A stretch of DNA of 64,000 bases from Nemophila menziesii (GCA_029959085.1 JARWIR010000011.1:12587840-12651839), one strand, 5' to 3'. Numbered from the stretch's first letter, positions 1 to 10,134 are shown. The notes: generated by a model not told the origin, from the letters alone. Translations and numbers: made by a program.

Positions 1-873
1 TTAGAGTATCTAGTCAACTATTTGGGTCAAAGTTGAGTGTTTGGAGTATCTAGTCAACTATTTGGGTCAAAATTGAGTGTTTGGGGTATTCAGTCAACAT
101 TTAGAGTCAAACTTGAGTGTTTGGAGTATCTAGTCAACTATTTGGGTCAAAGTTGAGTGTTTGGGTTATTCAGTCAACATTTAGAGTCAAACTTGAGTGT
201 TTGGGGGTATTCAGTCAACATTTAGAGTCAAACTTGAGTGTTTGGATTATCTAGTCAACTATTTGTGTCAAAGTTGAGTGTTTGGGTTATTCAGTCAACT
301 ATTTGGGTCAAACTTGAGTGTTTGGGTTATTCAGTCAACATTTAGAGTCAAACTTGAGTGTTTGCGGTATTCAGTCAACATTTTGAGTCAAACTTGAGTG
401 TTTGGGTTATCTAGTCAACTATTTGGGTCAAAGTTGAGTGTTTGGAGTATCTAGTCAACTATTTAGGTCAAACTTGAGTGTGCGGGTTATTCTGTCAACA
501 TTTAGAGTCAAACTTGAGTGTTTGGGGTATTCAGTCAACATTTAGAGTCAAACTTGAGTGTTTGGAGTATCTAGTCAACTATTTGGGTCAAAGTTGAGTG
601 TTTGGGTTATTCAGTCAACTATTTGGGTCAAATTTGAGTGTTTGGGTTATTCAGACAACATTTAGAGTCAAACTTGAATGTTTGGGTATTCAGTCAACAT
701 TTAGAGTCAAACTTGAGTGTTTGGAGTATCCAATCAACTATTTGGGTCAAAGTTGAGTTTTTGGAGTATCTAGTCAACTATTTGGGTCAAAGTTGATTTT
801 TTGGAGTATATAGTCAACTATTTGGGTCAAAGTTGAGTGTTTGGAGTTCTAGTCAACTATTTGGGTCAAAGTT
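1..873. repeat. 40-bp tandem repeat array (about 22 copies)
   Basis: About 22 head-to-tail copies of a 40-bp unit, read directly. Two variants alternate irregularly. One contains TAGTCAACTATTTGGGTCAA and the other CAGTCAACATTTAGAGTCAA; both end in TTGAGTGTTTGG. The array is cut by the left window edge and fades at about 873. Each unit holds two AGTCAA or GGTCAA sites, which read TTGACT or TTGACC on the minus strand, the W-box core of WRKY factors. Position suggests it is the downstream part of the minus-strand CACTA element split by the Athila insertion, but the left CACTA end is not visible. Confidence 0.95.
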
Positions 874-978
874 TAAGCGTATAAAAGATAAATACAAATT
901 CAACTCAAATATAAAAAGTTTAAGCCAATAAAATGTTTTAATCCAAATAAACCAAAAAAAAATCTCCTAATCAGTATC

Positions 979-2460
979 TGATGTCTCCTTATTTGTGATA
1001 ATAAAATCTATTCATGAGACATCATTTTAGGCTTATTTATTAGTTTATAGGTTGATTTTAGCTTAGTTTAGTGCACTTTCCTATTTTGGGTCTTGATTTA
1101 TTAACATAATATTTTTAGAGCATATTGGGTTTAATTGTTTATTTAGTGTGAATCTTTAAAGATAATTATGGAGATTAAATAGAGTCCAAGTCAAAGACTA
1201 CAACTTATGGAAAGAGATTTGCATGGAAATTGGAGATAAAGGAAACAAAAGGTAAAAAGATGGAAAAGGAAAATCTGCCTAAATCTGGGATTCTGCATAC
1301 ACGTCCAAAGATATGCGTTTTTACCTAAGAAATAGGCCGAATTTGGAGATTTCCTTTTTTAGGGTCAAGATAATTCTGTTGCGATTCTTTTGGTATCTTA
1401 TGGAGCAAAAACCGACCAATAACGAAGAAGATACGCTCAAAACGGTCCAGCAGTGTTTTCCTTATGAATTTGAGTTGGGCTAGGAGTCCATTACTTGAAG
1501 TTATCTCCATCAAACGATTTAGGTCAACCTATACACTATAAATACAACCTCTTAACACTCTTAAATCATCCTTGGTCTAACCTTAAGCCAAGAGGAAGCT
1601 TACAACACAAGAGAGAAGTCTGGAAGGAGCTGTCATCAATAATGTCTTCTTCTACCTTTAGATTTGTAATTTCTTTCTTTTCTTTCATGAACTAATTTTT
1701 TTTAGCATGAGTTTTAGCATATATGTATGAACCCTAGTTTTGATTGACATATATCTAATTTGGGAATTTAATGTTTTAAATAGAATTATAGTTTTTATTC
1801 TCTGTTTATGTGTTTGGATTTATATTATGTGTTCTTGTGGACTGCAGCCATTAGAATTACCATCTAGTAATTAGGTCACCATTGACAACGGTGTTTAATT
1901 GCATGTTTAGCACATAACGTTTAGTTTTAGGTTTGATCTGACAACCCAACCTAGCTAGATAATCACTATGGTTTAGTCTGTGTGACTATTTACCAATAAC
2001 AGGAAAAGTTTGCTTAGGAAGCCTTATTGACACAGGTAAATCCTATTTTAAACTACCGATAGCATATTGGGACCGATTAGGGAAATACTACATAATTCAC
2101 CCTTACATGTTTAGAACGGCAAAACTAGTGGGGATTACATGCTAACAACTTGAGCTATATTCTCATATTACTTCCCTTTCATATTTACTTTCTAGTCTTT
2201 TAATTCTTAGTTTAACTTAGTTATTTAGAAAATCAAACAAAAATCTATTTGTCTTTACTCTTATTTGAGTTTAGTTGTTCTAGCTTTAATTATTCACACT
2301 TGATATTTGCATAAGATTCTCCTAACCTCTGTAGTCTCTGCGAAACGAATCTTTATCTAAAACTTGCATACGAACTGTATACTTGCAGAACCGTGCTCAG
2401 CTTAGGGTGCTTATTTGCACTTATTTTATACATCTTTTTATCACACCCTAGGCCCCACCA
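979..2460 (+). repeat. 5' LTR of Athila-like element
   Basis: 1482 bp, starting TGATGTCTCC and ending GGCCCCACCA, near-identical to 10715-12195. The outer tip is an inverted repeat (TGATGTCTC at 979-987, GAGACATCA at 1016-1024). A TATAAATA box lies at 1537-1544, so U3 is about 0.6 kb and R plus U5 about 0.9 kb. Confidence 0.96.
1537..1544 (+). promoter_or_regulatory. LTR TATA box
   Basis: TATAAATA in the middle of the LTR, conserved in the 3' LTR at 11272-11279. Transcription would start about 30 bp downstream. The downstream leader around 1563-1590 includes CATCCTTGGTCTAACC, close to CATCCTTGGTATAACT at 8687-8702 before the extra ORF. Confidence 0.7.
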
Positions 2461-2466
2461 AGTTTT

Positions 2467-2484
2467 TGGCGCCGATGCCGGGGA
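2467..2484 (+). other. Primer binding site (tRNA-Asp type)
   Basis: TGGCGCCGATGCCGGGGA lies 6 bp inside the 5' LTR. Athila/Calypso elements carry TGGCGCCGTTGCCGGGGA, assigned to the 3' end of tRNA-Asp; this copy has one difference. The pol-less element at 54231 has the same site with C at that position. Confidence 0.9.
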
Positions 2485-2585
2485 CTACATCGTTAGTCCT
2501 TGTGCATATATCTTGTGCTTTTATTTTTAGTTAGTTCTATTTTACGCTTTTGTTTTGAGTTTTTGTCTTTCAGATTTAGTTACAG

Positions 2586-5171
2586 ATGAAGAAACCAAGG
2601 AGACTTGAGCCACCCATCGAGTTCAGAGTGGAGCCACGAGGAATTCGCGCTCAAGAAATCCAAGCCGCAAAATTCAAACCTGATCCAGGGATGCTAACTC
2701 AATTTGAATCTCATGGATTATTCAGCGGAGCTGCACATCAAGATCCAATCCGATATATTCAGAAATTCATGCAGATCTGTGATGCTTATATCGTAAAAGG
2801 AGTTACTAGGGAGCAAGTATATTACCTGATGTTCCAGTTCTTCTTGACCGGATGTGCAAGCGATTGGTATGATACCCAATACCCTCATGTTATTCCAGAT
2901 TGGGACAAGCTCCAAGCAAGATTCCTAGACCGCTTCTATCCGGTTAGTAGACGTTTAAAAGATATGTTGGAGCTTGAACAATTTATTCAGAAAGAGGAAG
3001 AGAGTTTGGGTGAAGCATGGTTACGATTTACAGAGAAGAAGGCGAGATGTCCCTATCATAGATCCTCGCCGGAATATTATTTAACCTTGTTTTATGGAGG
3101 CCTTAATGATAAATCAAGAGAAAAAACAGATTCATTAGGAAACACAGGTTTTGTGTTACTAGATCCTGAAGAAGCTGAGTTGGGGATAGAGAGAATTCTT
3201 GAGAACGAGAGAAGTTGGCCAAAGAAATCAGCAAAGGAGAACACTTCAGAATCTCTGAAGCTTAAAGAACTGGCTAAACAACTCGAAGAGCTAACAAAAC
3301 AAGCCCGAATAATTGCTCAGGTGAATACCGTACGCACAATTCCTTCGTGTCCTGGTTGTGGATCAAGAAATCACGTATGGGAAGGGTGTATGAATAATCC
3401 AGAAGTAGCTTCCGTTCAATATCCTCAAGGTAACTATTACTCTAATGGTTATGCTTGTCCTCAAGAAAGCTACACTAATTATCAACAACCTCCACAACAA
3501 AAGAGTTGGGTCAGAAAGCAAGAAACTTATCATCAACCCCAACTTCAATCTTATAGTCCACCACAACCTATTCAGAAAAAGGCACCCATTGTTAAAGCTT
3601 GTCAAGAACCAAAGAAAGGTCCACCTAAACAATCGATGCAATTGGGAAAACAAGAACAACTCCAGAGCTTAAGTTCGAGTATGGCTAGATTAATGCAAAC
3701 AGTTGAGAAGAAAATGAGTCATAGCCAACAAAAAGTTCGAACCAAGGAGAAGATTATAAAGCAACTAGAGCATACAATATCACAGATGGCGAGTACATTA
3801 CAAACTAGGCCAAAAGGGCAACTCCCAAGTGATACTATTGCTCCTAGAGATGATTCTTGCCATGCAGTTGAATTGCGAAGTGGAAAACAACTACCTCCAC
3901 CAAGACCAGAACCAGAACAAGAACCAATCCCTGTTCCAGAACAAAGGAGGGAAGAAATAATTAAAGATACAGTCGAGGAGGTAGTTAAACCAAAGAGTGT
4001 CCAAGCCGAGACACCTGGAAAGACAAGAAAACCAGTGGAACTCAATACACGCCCTCCGCCACCATACCCTTCACGTGTCAGAAAGAAGGACAATGACTTG
4101 GAATTCAGGAAGTTCATTGACATGTTGAAGAAATTGGAGGTTAATATACCACTTGTTGAAGCTCTTAAGAGGATGCCAACCTACATGAAATTCATGAAAG
4201 ACATTCTCTCCAACAAGCGGAGTATAGAGACTGGGGAACCAATTGGATTACCTAGGGAGTGCAGTGCTATATGTCAAAGTGAGTTGCCACCAAAGCTAGA
4301 AGATCCCGGAAGTTTTACAATTCCTATCGGCATTGGAGATAGTTGGACCGGGAAAGCATTATGTGATTTAGGCGCGAGCATCAATCTCATGCCTAGATCC
4401 CTGTTCGAGAAGCTTAATATCGGAGAAGTAGTACCCACATCTGTGGTATTACAAATGGCGGATCGCTCCCTCTCACGGCCAATAGGTAAAATTGAAGATG
4501 TTTTAGTTAAAGCTGGCTCTTTTATTTTTCCTTGTGAATTTATTATCCTTGACTACGACGCGGATAAGAATGTCCCCATCATTTTGGGTAGACCATTCTT
4601 AGCCACGGGGCGTACACTAATTGATGTTGAGAATGGTGAGTTGATCATGAGAGTACAAGGCGAACAGATACGATTCAATGTGTTTCAGGCTATGAAATCA
4701 CCTAAAGCAAAGGATGAGTGCTTCAAAGTAGACGTCATCGGAAAAATTGCGCAAGAAGTCTTCAATGAAGCAAACTTAGATGATGATCTTGACGAGGCCT
4801 TAGCACTTGAATTACCAGAGGCACTCGAAATTCCCCCTGAAGATGTTGCTGCATTAAACGTGCGAGAACTACTTCGAGAACCAGGTGACATTGAACCAAT
4901 GAAACAACCATCTATAATATGTCCACCTGTTCTCGAAGAAAAACCACTTCCAGATCACCTACGCTATGCATATCTAGGTACGAACAAAACTTTGCCTGTT
5001 ATTATTTCTGCTAACCATTCAGGTCCTCAAGAGGAGAAGCTACTTCAAGTACTTCGCGCAAACAAAGAAGCAATCAGATGGACTATTGCCGACATCAAGG
5101 GAATTAGTCCTTCCGTGTGCAAGCACAAAATCATTCTTGAGAATGAAGGTGGGAGATCTATAGAGGGATAG
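2586..5171 (+). pseudogene. gag-pro: gag-protease part of Athila-like polyprotein, ended by a nonsense codon
   Basis: 861 codons from the first ATG after a 125-bp leader. The N-terminal 230 residues are a Ty3-type gag domain (the stretch around FFLTGCASDWYD and WLRFTEKK). A CX2CX4HX4C zinc knuckle, CPGCGSRNHVWEGC, is at residues 255-268, followed by a Q/P-rich linker and a VELRSGKQ motif typical of Athila proteins. The aspartic protease active site DLGAS has its catalytic D at residue 594, and the flap and ILGRPFL segment follow. The frame stops with TAG at 5169-5171 in the linker before reverse transcriptase, where relatives have glutamine (CAG). The next frame continues without a shift, so this looks like a point mutation. 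Programmed readthrough is possible but not supported by anything I can see. Confidence 0.93.
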
Positions 5172-6278
5172 AGAAGACTCATGCCAGCTATGAAAGAAGT
5201 AGTGAGGAAGGAAGTTATCAAGTTATTAGACGCAGGAATTATCTATCTGATTGCTAGCAGTAATTGGGTTAGTCCAGTACAGTGTGTTCCAAAGAAAGGA
5301 GGTTTCTCTACCATCCTTAATGATCAAGGCGAAGCCACATCAAGACCAGTTGTGGGGTGGCGAGTGTGCATGGATTACCGAAGACTGAACAAAGCAACAA
5401 AGAAAGATCACTTCCCGCTACCATTCATTGACCAGATGCTAGACAAACTTGCAGGGAGAGAATATTACTGTTTCCTTGACGGATATTCGAGTTATAATCA
5501 GATTTGTGTGGATCCCCTCGATCAACACAAAACAACTTTTACATGTCCGTTTGGTACTTTTGCTTATAGAAGAATGCCGTTTGGTTTATGCAATGCACCT
5601 GCCACGTTCCAGAGGTGCATGATGGCTATATTTTGGGACATGATTGATAAATACTTGGAGGTTTTTATGGATGATTTTTCGGTGTTTGGAGATAGTTTTG
5701 ACGATTGTTTGAATAATCTTGAGAAAGTCCTTGTGAGATGTAGAGAAAAAGATCTTGTGCTTAATTGGGAAAAATGCCACTTCATGGTTCAAGAGGGAAT
5801 TGTGTTGGGACATAAAGTTTCGAAGGCCGGGATGGAGGTTGATCGTGCTAAAATTGAAGTTATCAAAACACTACCACCTCCAGTTTCTGTTAAAGGAGTG
5901 AGAAGTTTCTTGGGTCACGCAGGATTTTATCGAAGATTTATTAAAGATTTCTCCAAGATCGCCAAACCGCTTTGCTCTTTACTTGAAAAGGATACTCCTT
6001 ATAATTTTACTGAAGAATGTCTTCAGGCGTTTTTGACGATTAAGGAAAAACTAATCTCTACACCTATTGTTATACCTCCTAATTGGAAAGCTCCGTTTGA
6101 ACTTATGTGCGATGCTAGTGATCACGCTATGGGTGTTGTGTTGGGACAGAGGAAAGACAAGATTTTCCACACGATTTATTATGCAAGTAAGACTTTCAAC
6201 GCTGCCCAGATGAATTATACAGTGACGGGGAAAGAGATGTTGGCCGTGGTTTATGCCTTCGATAAATTTCGTCCCTAA
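5172..6278 (+). pseudogene. pol: Reverse transcriptase-RNase H part of polyprotein
   Basis: Same frame as the upstream gag-protease, after a single TAG. The translation carries the RT fingers and palm (VCMDYRRLNKATKKDHFPLP), the substrate segment LDGYSSYNQI, and the catalytic loop VFMDDFSVFG with FMDD at 5664-5675. FMDD is the usual Athila form. Next come the RT thumb (SFLGHAGFYRRFIKDFSKIA) and the start of RNase H (FELMCDASDHAMGVVLGQ, then [16 protein letters not shown]). The frame ends at TAA 6276-6278. Relatives have a few more residues between FRP and KTIVYTDHS, so a small deletion near 6270-6280 shifted the frame; RNase H resumes in the next frame. The break leaves RNase H split and the copy inactive. 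Confidence 0.93.
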
Positions 6279-7821
6279 GAAAACTATTGTATACACGGAC
6301 CATTCAGCTATTAGGTACCTCATGGAGAAAAAGGACGCTAAGCCGCGTCTCATTAGATGGGTACTGTTGCTTCAAGAATTCGACATAGATATTCGAGACC
6401 GAAAAGGATGCGATAATCAAGTTGCTGATCATTTATCAAGGCTCGAAGGATCTGATGCGAACAAAGAACAGTTGTTGGTTAAAGAGGTATTCCCTGATGA
6501 ACAACTTTTTGCTATTAAACGTGCTTTTGTGCCATGGTATGCAGATCTAGTCAACCTCATTGCGAGTGGTGTCTTTCCCAAAGATTTCCACCCACAACAA
6601 AGACAAAGATTGAATCACCAGGCCAAACAGTATTATTGGGATGAACCATACCTCTGGAAGATATGTAGTGACCAAGTGGTTAGAAGATGTGTGCATGAAG
6701 GTGAAATGGAGAAAATCATTGAAAGTTGTCATAATTCACCTTATGGAGGTCACTTTAAGGGCGATAGAACAGCAGCTAAAATTCTTCAATCGGGGTTCTA
6801 TTGGCCTACCATACACAAAGATTGTCATCGTTTTGTCCAGTCATGTCACAGATGCCAGCACACTGGCAATATATCAAAAAGAGACGCAATGCCACTTAAT
6901 AATATTCTTGAAGTTGAGATCTTTGATGTATGGGGAATAGATTTCGTGGGACCTTTCGTCACTTCCTATGGAAATCTTTATATTTTGCTTGCGGTAGATT
7001 ATGTGTTAAAGTGGGTAGAAGCAGTGGCAACACCAAAGAACGATGCTCAAACTGTGATTAAGTTCTTAAAAACAAACATCTTTTCAAGACATGGTATGCC
7101 ACGTGTGCTAATCAGTGATAAAGGTACCCATTTTCTTAATGCTCCCCTGAGACATTTCCTTCGGAAGTTTGGAGTGAAACACCGTACTTCAACCGGTTAT
7201 CACCCACAAACTAACGGTCAAGCTGAAGTTTCCAACCGGGAAATCAAATCTATTCTTGAGAAGACCGTGAGTAAATCGAGGAAAGATTGGTCGTTAAAGC
7301 TAGATGATGCTCTCTGGGCTTACAGAACAGCATTTAAAACACCAGTTGGGGCATCTCCATATTGCATGGTCTACGGCAAAGCATGTCATCTACCGATTGA
7401 ACTTGAAGCTCGAGCCTACTGGGCCATTAAAACTCTAAATCTAGACCCAGACTTGGCCGGGAAGCAAAGGATGATGCAGTTGAACGAATTGGAGGAGTTT
7501 CGTTATCTTGCCTATGAAAATTCACGCCTCTATAAAGAGAAAACAAAGCGATGGCATGATAAACGGCTCCGTCCAAAGCATTTCGAGATAGGACAAAAAG
7601 TTTTATTATACAACTCTCGATTTTAGAACTACCCTGGAAAGCTTAAATCCCGTTGGGGAGGACCTTACATTGTTACTAAAGTCACACCGCATGGAGCGAT
7701 TGAGATTGAAAATCCAACTGAGCAACGGACATTCATGGTGAATGGCCAGCGTTTGAAGAGATACTATGACAGTGAGGACTTTGGGCGAGGGGAGACAATC
7801 CTTCTCGTTGAATGCGCTTAG
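6279..7821 (+). pseudogene. int: RNase H end and integrase part of polyprotein
   Basis: The frame beginning with [10 protein letters not shown] (RNase H end, catalytic D of YTDHS) continues through the integrase. The zinc-binding domain shows H at 6730 and 6751 and CHRC at 6844-6855. The catalytic triad is D at 6940 (WGIDFVGP), D at 7117 (ISDKGTHF) and E at 7225 ([10 protein letters not shown]). The D-E spacing is 35 residues, the canonical DX35E. A second TAG at 7624-7626 (relatives have a K or L codon before the FPGKLKS stretch) cuts off the last 65 codons, which are otherwise open to TAG at 7819-7821 and contain the GPY/F-type segment RWGGPYIVTKV. No chromodomain is seen, as expected for Athila. 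Confidence 0.93.
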
Positions 7822-7845
7822 CCTGAGGTACACGTCTAACTCAAA

Positions 7846-7901
7846 GACGTTAAACAAAAGTGCTCTTGGGAGACACCCCTTGTTTTAAATTGCTTTTCAG
7901 A
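7846..7901 (+). other. Conserved post-pol tract shared with the pol-less element
   Basis: Directly after pol, ACAAAAGTGCT, TTGGGAGACA and TTTTAAATTGCTTT occur in order. The same order follows the ORF of the pol-less element at about 55609-55665. Conservation between elements with otherwise different LTRs suggests a cis-acting or 3'-end signal. Confidence 0.75.
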
Positions 7902-8044
7902 TTAGTTGTTTGTTTTTCTTTGTAGTGTATAATTTTAAGTTAGTGTATATTTTTAATTTTGTTTACAAGCTAATAGGAGAGAAAGGTAGTGTGTTATTGT
8001 GTAGGAAATGAGTTTGGGGTCAAAAGGAAAAATCTGGAGGAATT

Positions 8045-8355
8045 CAAGGCCTGGCGCGGACTACCCCGCGGACTACCCCATGGTCCGCAGGGATGCACCG
8101 TGCCCAGAAAACCCGTACCACGGGTCGGGTACCACGGGTTTCATCCAGAAAGCAAGAAAAATTGGACCTGACGGGTCAGGTACCACGGGTTTTTTGACGG
8201 AGCATGCGCGGATTACCCCCTGCACCGCACCCCTGGTCCGCACGCCCAAAACACGTGGCACAGGGTGCTAGCTCGGGTATTACCCAGTGGACAAAAATTT
8301 GAAGAGCTGTAAGGTCTGGTACACCGCGGGTTTCGTCCGGTGCACCGCAGAGAGG
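8045..8355 (+). repeat. GC-rich repeat cassette between pol and extra ORF
   Basis: A sharply GC-rich block in an AT-rich element. TACCACGGGT occurs three times, with further TACACCGCGGGTTTCGTCC, GCGGACTACCCC and CCTGGTCCGCA variants. Many partial inverted pairs (GGTCCGC/GCGGACC) predict a strongly folded RNA. The pol-less element has an unrelated GC-rich repeat block at the same place (55799-56430). Confidence 0.75.
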
Positions 8356-8446
8356 CGGTTTGTGAAGGAATTCTTTTCCTAATCAAATTCTTACCTTATG
8401 AGATTAGCCCTAGCCTTCCATACACGAATTTTTCAGACCTAAACCC

Positions 8447-8454
8447 TATATATA
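8447..8454 (+). promoter_or_regulatory. Possible internal TATA box
   Basis: TATATATA followed by a G-poor C/A/T-rich stretch of about 240 bp and then the ATG of the extra ORF at 8725. This looks like a plant promoter plus leader. The alternative is that the ORF is made from a spliced LTR transcript, as proposed for Athila env-like ORFs. Confidence 0.35.
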
Positions 8455-8724
8455 CACCTTAAAGCTTGTGCAAACCTTCACAATTAACACAACAACTCAT
8501 AAAATCCTCTCCTACATCTTCCATAAACACAATTTCTTCATCAAATCCATCACACTACACCATTAAAACACCATCAAATTCAACAAGCTTTAAAGAGTTC
8601 TTCCAAGATCCATCAAATAACCTTTCTCTTTCATCAATTCCAAGCAACAACATCAAGCTACACCAAATTTTCCTTACACTTTTAATCCATCCTTGGTATA
8701 ACTTGAGTTGTGGGTAAAACAAGC

Positions 8725-9219
8725 ATGACTAACAGATCTGAAGCTATGGAATACAAGAGAAAGTGTTCAATCCTTGGGAAGAACAAGAAATTGCCTGGAC
8801 CCACCATTGAAAAACCCATCAATCGTGATGAGGTTTCTGAAGAATCAACAGAAAAGGCACCAGCACAACCACTACCAAAGAGAAGATTAACTGCTAGAAT
8901 GTCCATACCATCAAGAAGGCCTTTGAATAAAATAAAAATCCAAGACCAAGGTTCTTCTACCTCTTCCTCTGAAATTGTTTATGATCTTCCTCCTTGGGCT
9001 ATCAAGTTACAGAACGAAGTTGAAAGATTACGTGAAGATAACAAAGACCTTTGGATAGAAATCATGCAGTTGGAGTCACAAGTAGAAGACTTGACCTTGT
9101 ATAAAGATGTCGATGATTATACCGATCCCTCAGCTTCGGATGAGGAGGATGATAGGATGGATCTCTATGGCCAACCAGGTAGGTCATTCTATTTTTTCTT
9201 AATAGCTTGTATGCATTAG
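8725..9219 (+). CDS. Extra ORF between pol and 3' LTR, coiled-coil acidic protein (unknown function)
   Basis: 164 codons from ATG at 8725. It occupies the place where Athila-group elements carry an env-like ORF, but it is much shorter and I see no signal peptide and no convincing membrane segment, only a hydrophobic end (SFYFFLIA). Residues 1-70 are basic and proline-rich with KRRLTAR and SRRPLNK patches that could act in nuclear import or nucleic-acid binding. Residues 91-124 form a clear heptad-like coiled coil (LQNEVERLREDNKDL and onward). Residues 127-146 are strongly acidic (ASDEEDD). A good splice donor, CCAG/GTAGGT at 9179, lies near the 3' end, so the true protein may continue in another exon. 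The frame is open although gag-pol in the same copy is broken three times. Function not recognised. Confidence 0.55.
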   Translation: MTNRSEAMEYKRKCSILGKNKKLPGPTIEKPINRDEVSEESTEKAPAQPLPKRRLTARMSIPSRRPLNKIKIQDQGSSTSSSEIVYDLPPWAIKLQNEVERLREDNKDLWIEIMQLESQVEDLTLYKDVDDYTDPSASDEEDDRMDLYGQPGRSFYFFLIACMH

Positions 9220-9270
9220 GTAGTTTAGTTAGTTTTATTTTAAATTTTATTCCATGCTTGAGTCTTTTTC

Positions 9271-9290
9271 GAGTCGTGGGGACACGGCTC
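9271..9290 (+). other. Small hairpin conserved between the two LTR elements
   Basis: Stem GAGTCGTG, loop GGGA, stem CACGGCTC. Seven Watson-Crick pairs plus one G-U pair. The pol-less element has the perfect version (57337-57356). A GAGTTGGGGGTGGGG tract follows 6 bp downstream in both. Confidence 0.7.
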
Positions 9291-9296
9291 ACTTTT

Positions 9297-9311
9297 GAGT
9301 TGGGGGTGGGG
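9297..9311 (+). other. Internal polypurine-like tract
   Basis: GAGTTGGGGGTGGGG, matching the start of the genuine 3' polypurine tract GAGTTGGGGGTCT at 10702. Related copies are at 8010-8020 and 9863-9879. They may be secondary plus-strand priming sites; this is inference. Confidence 0.55.
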
Positions 9312-9957
9312 ATTCGTTGTCCTCATCTTCTTTTCGTGTTTGCATAAAATTTAAAATTTTTAGGTTGAATTAAGGCATAGAATATCTTGAATGTACCTAT
9401 TGAGCATGATTTTACTAGGTCAATGATAGTAAGTAGTATGTTTTTGAAAGATGCAACAAATTGTTTAGCATGCATGTATGAAAATAGGAAATAAAGGATA
9501 GAAAAGTTAATGAGCAATGCTAAGAAAATCACGTTGAAACTTAGGGATAGTTATTTGGTGTGTAGAACGTGAGGTTTAAAATTAGTTGAAAACCCACTTG
9601 TCTATGAACTAATAATGAAAACATAACGAAATCCGTTAGTTAGAAAAATGACAAAGGCAGTTCTTTCATGATAAAACACTTGAAGCCTTTAGACTTTCTC
9701 ACCCTTTTGTTTGATATTATTGTTATTCATCCGTCTTAGCCCCTCTGAGCCTTTCTAAAGCCTTTATTGAAACACATTATAATCCATACCCTAGTTTTTA
9801 GGACTTATCTATATGACCCGCACTCGAATCGCAAAACCTGAGACAAAATCGTTTTAGAGCTTGAGTTTGGGGTGGTGGGTTTCATAATTAGGGAACTTTG
9901 GGGAATTGGGAATTATCTTTGTGATTTTATTGATGATGAATTGTTATTATTGTAACC
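9312..9957 (+). other. Noncoding 3' region of the Athila-like element
   Basis: No credible ORF. It contains blocks shared with the pol-less element, including GTAGAACGTGAG at about 9561 with AACCCACTT downstream, CAGTTCTTT, and CCGTCTTAGCCC at about 9731, in the same order as 57640-57795 there. Confidence 0.6.
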
Positions 9958-10134
9958 CTTTGCCGGGGTAATAGTGAATGAAAAAGAAGCTACGAGCTAA
10001 TTTTGCCAACAAGGGCATAGAAAGAATATATATATGAAAAAAAATAGTATGATATCTCAACATCAAAAGAGAATCATAGCTATACAAAAGAAAAAATTGA
10101 TGTGAAAAGAGAATAAATATTCGGACCGGCAAAG
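9958..10134 (+). other. Long-range inverted pair CTTTGCCGG / CCGGCAAAG
   Basis: A perfect 9-bp pair (9958-9966 and 10126-10134) closes an A-rich loop. The pol-less element has exactly the same two arms (58014-58022 and 58173-58181) around a different A-rich loop. GGTTGAGTGAGAACAT and GTGAGGAGAGAGCCAAAAGC follow downstream in both. Confidence 0.7.

Noticed and set aside
1..873. CRISPR-like array
   Set aside because: Units are contiguous with no unique spacers and the sequence is plant nuclear DNA; it is a minisatellite.
1325..1513. 62-codon minus-strand frame in both LTRs of the Athila-like element
   Set aside because: Lies across the LTR promoter region, is present only because the LTRs are copies, and has no recognisable domain.
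3719..4123. 134-codon antisense frame rich in Ser/Gly/Cys
   Set aside because: Shadow of the Pro/Glu/Gln-rich linker of gag-pol on the plus strand; no homology and no start context.
8725..9219. Env-like protein
   Set aside because: No signal peptide, no convincing membrane segment, and far shorter than Athila env-like ORFs; kept as unknown.
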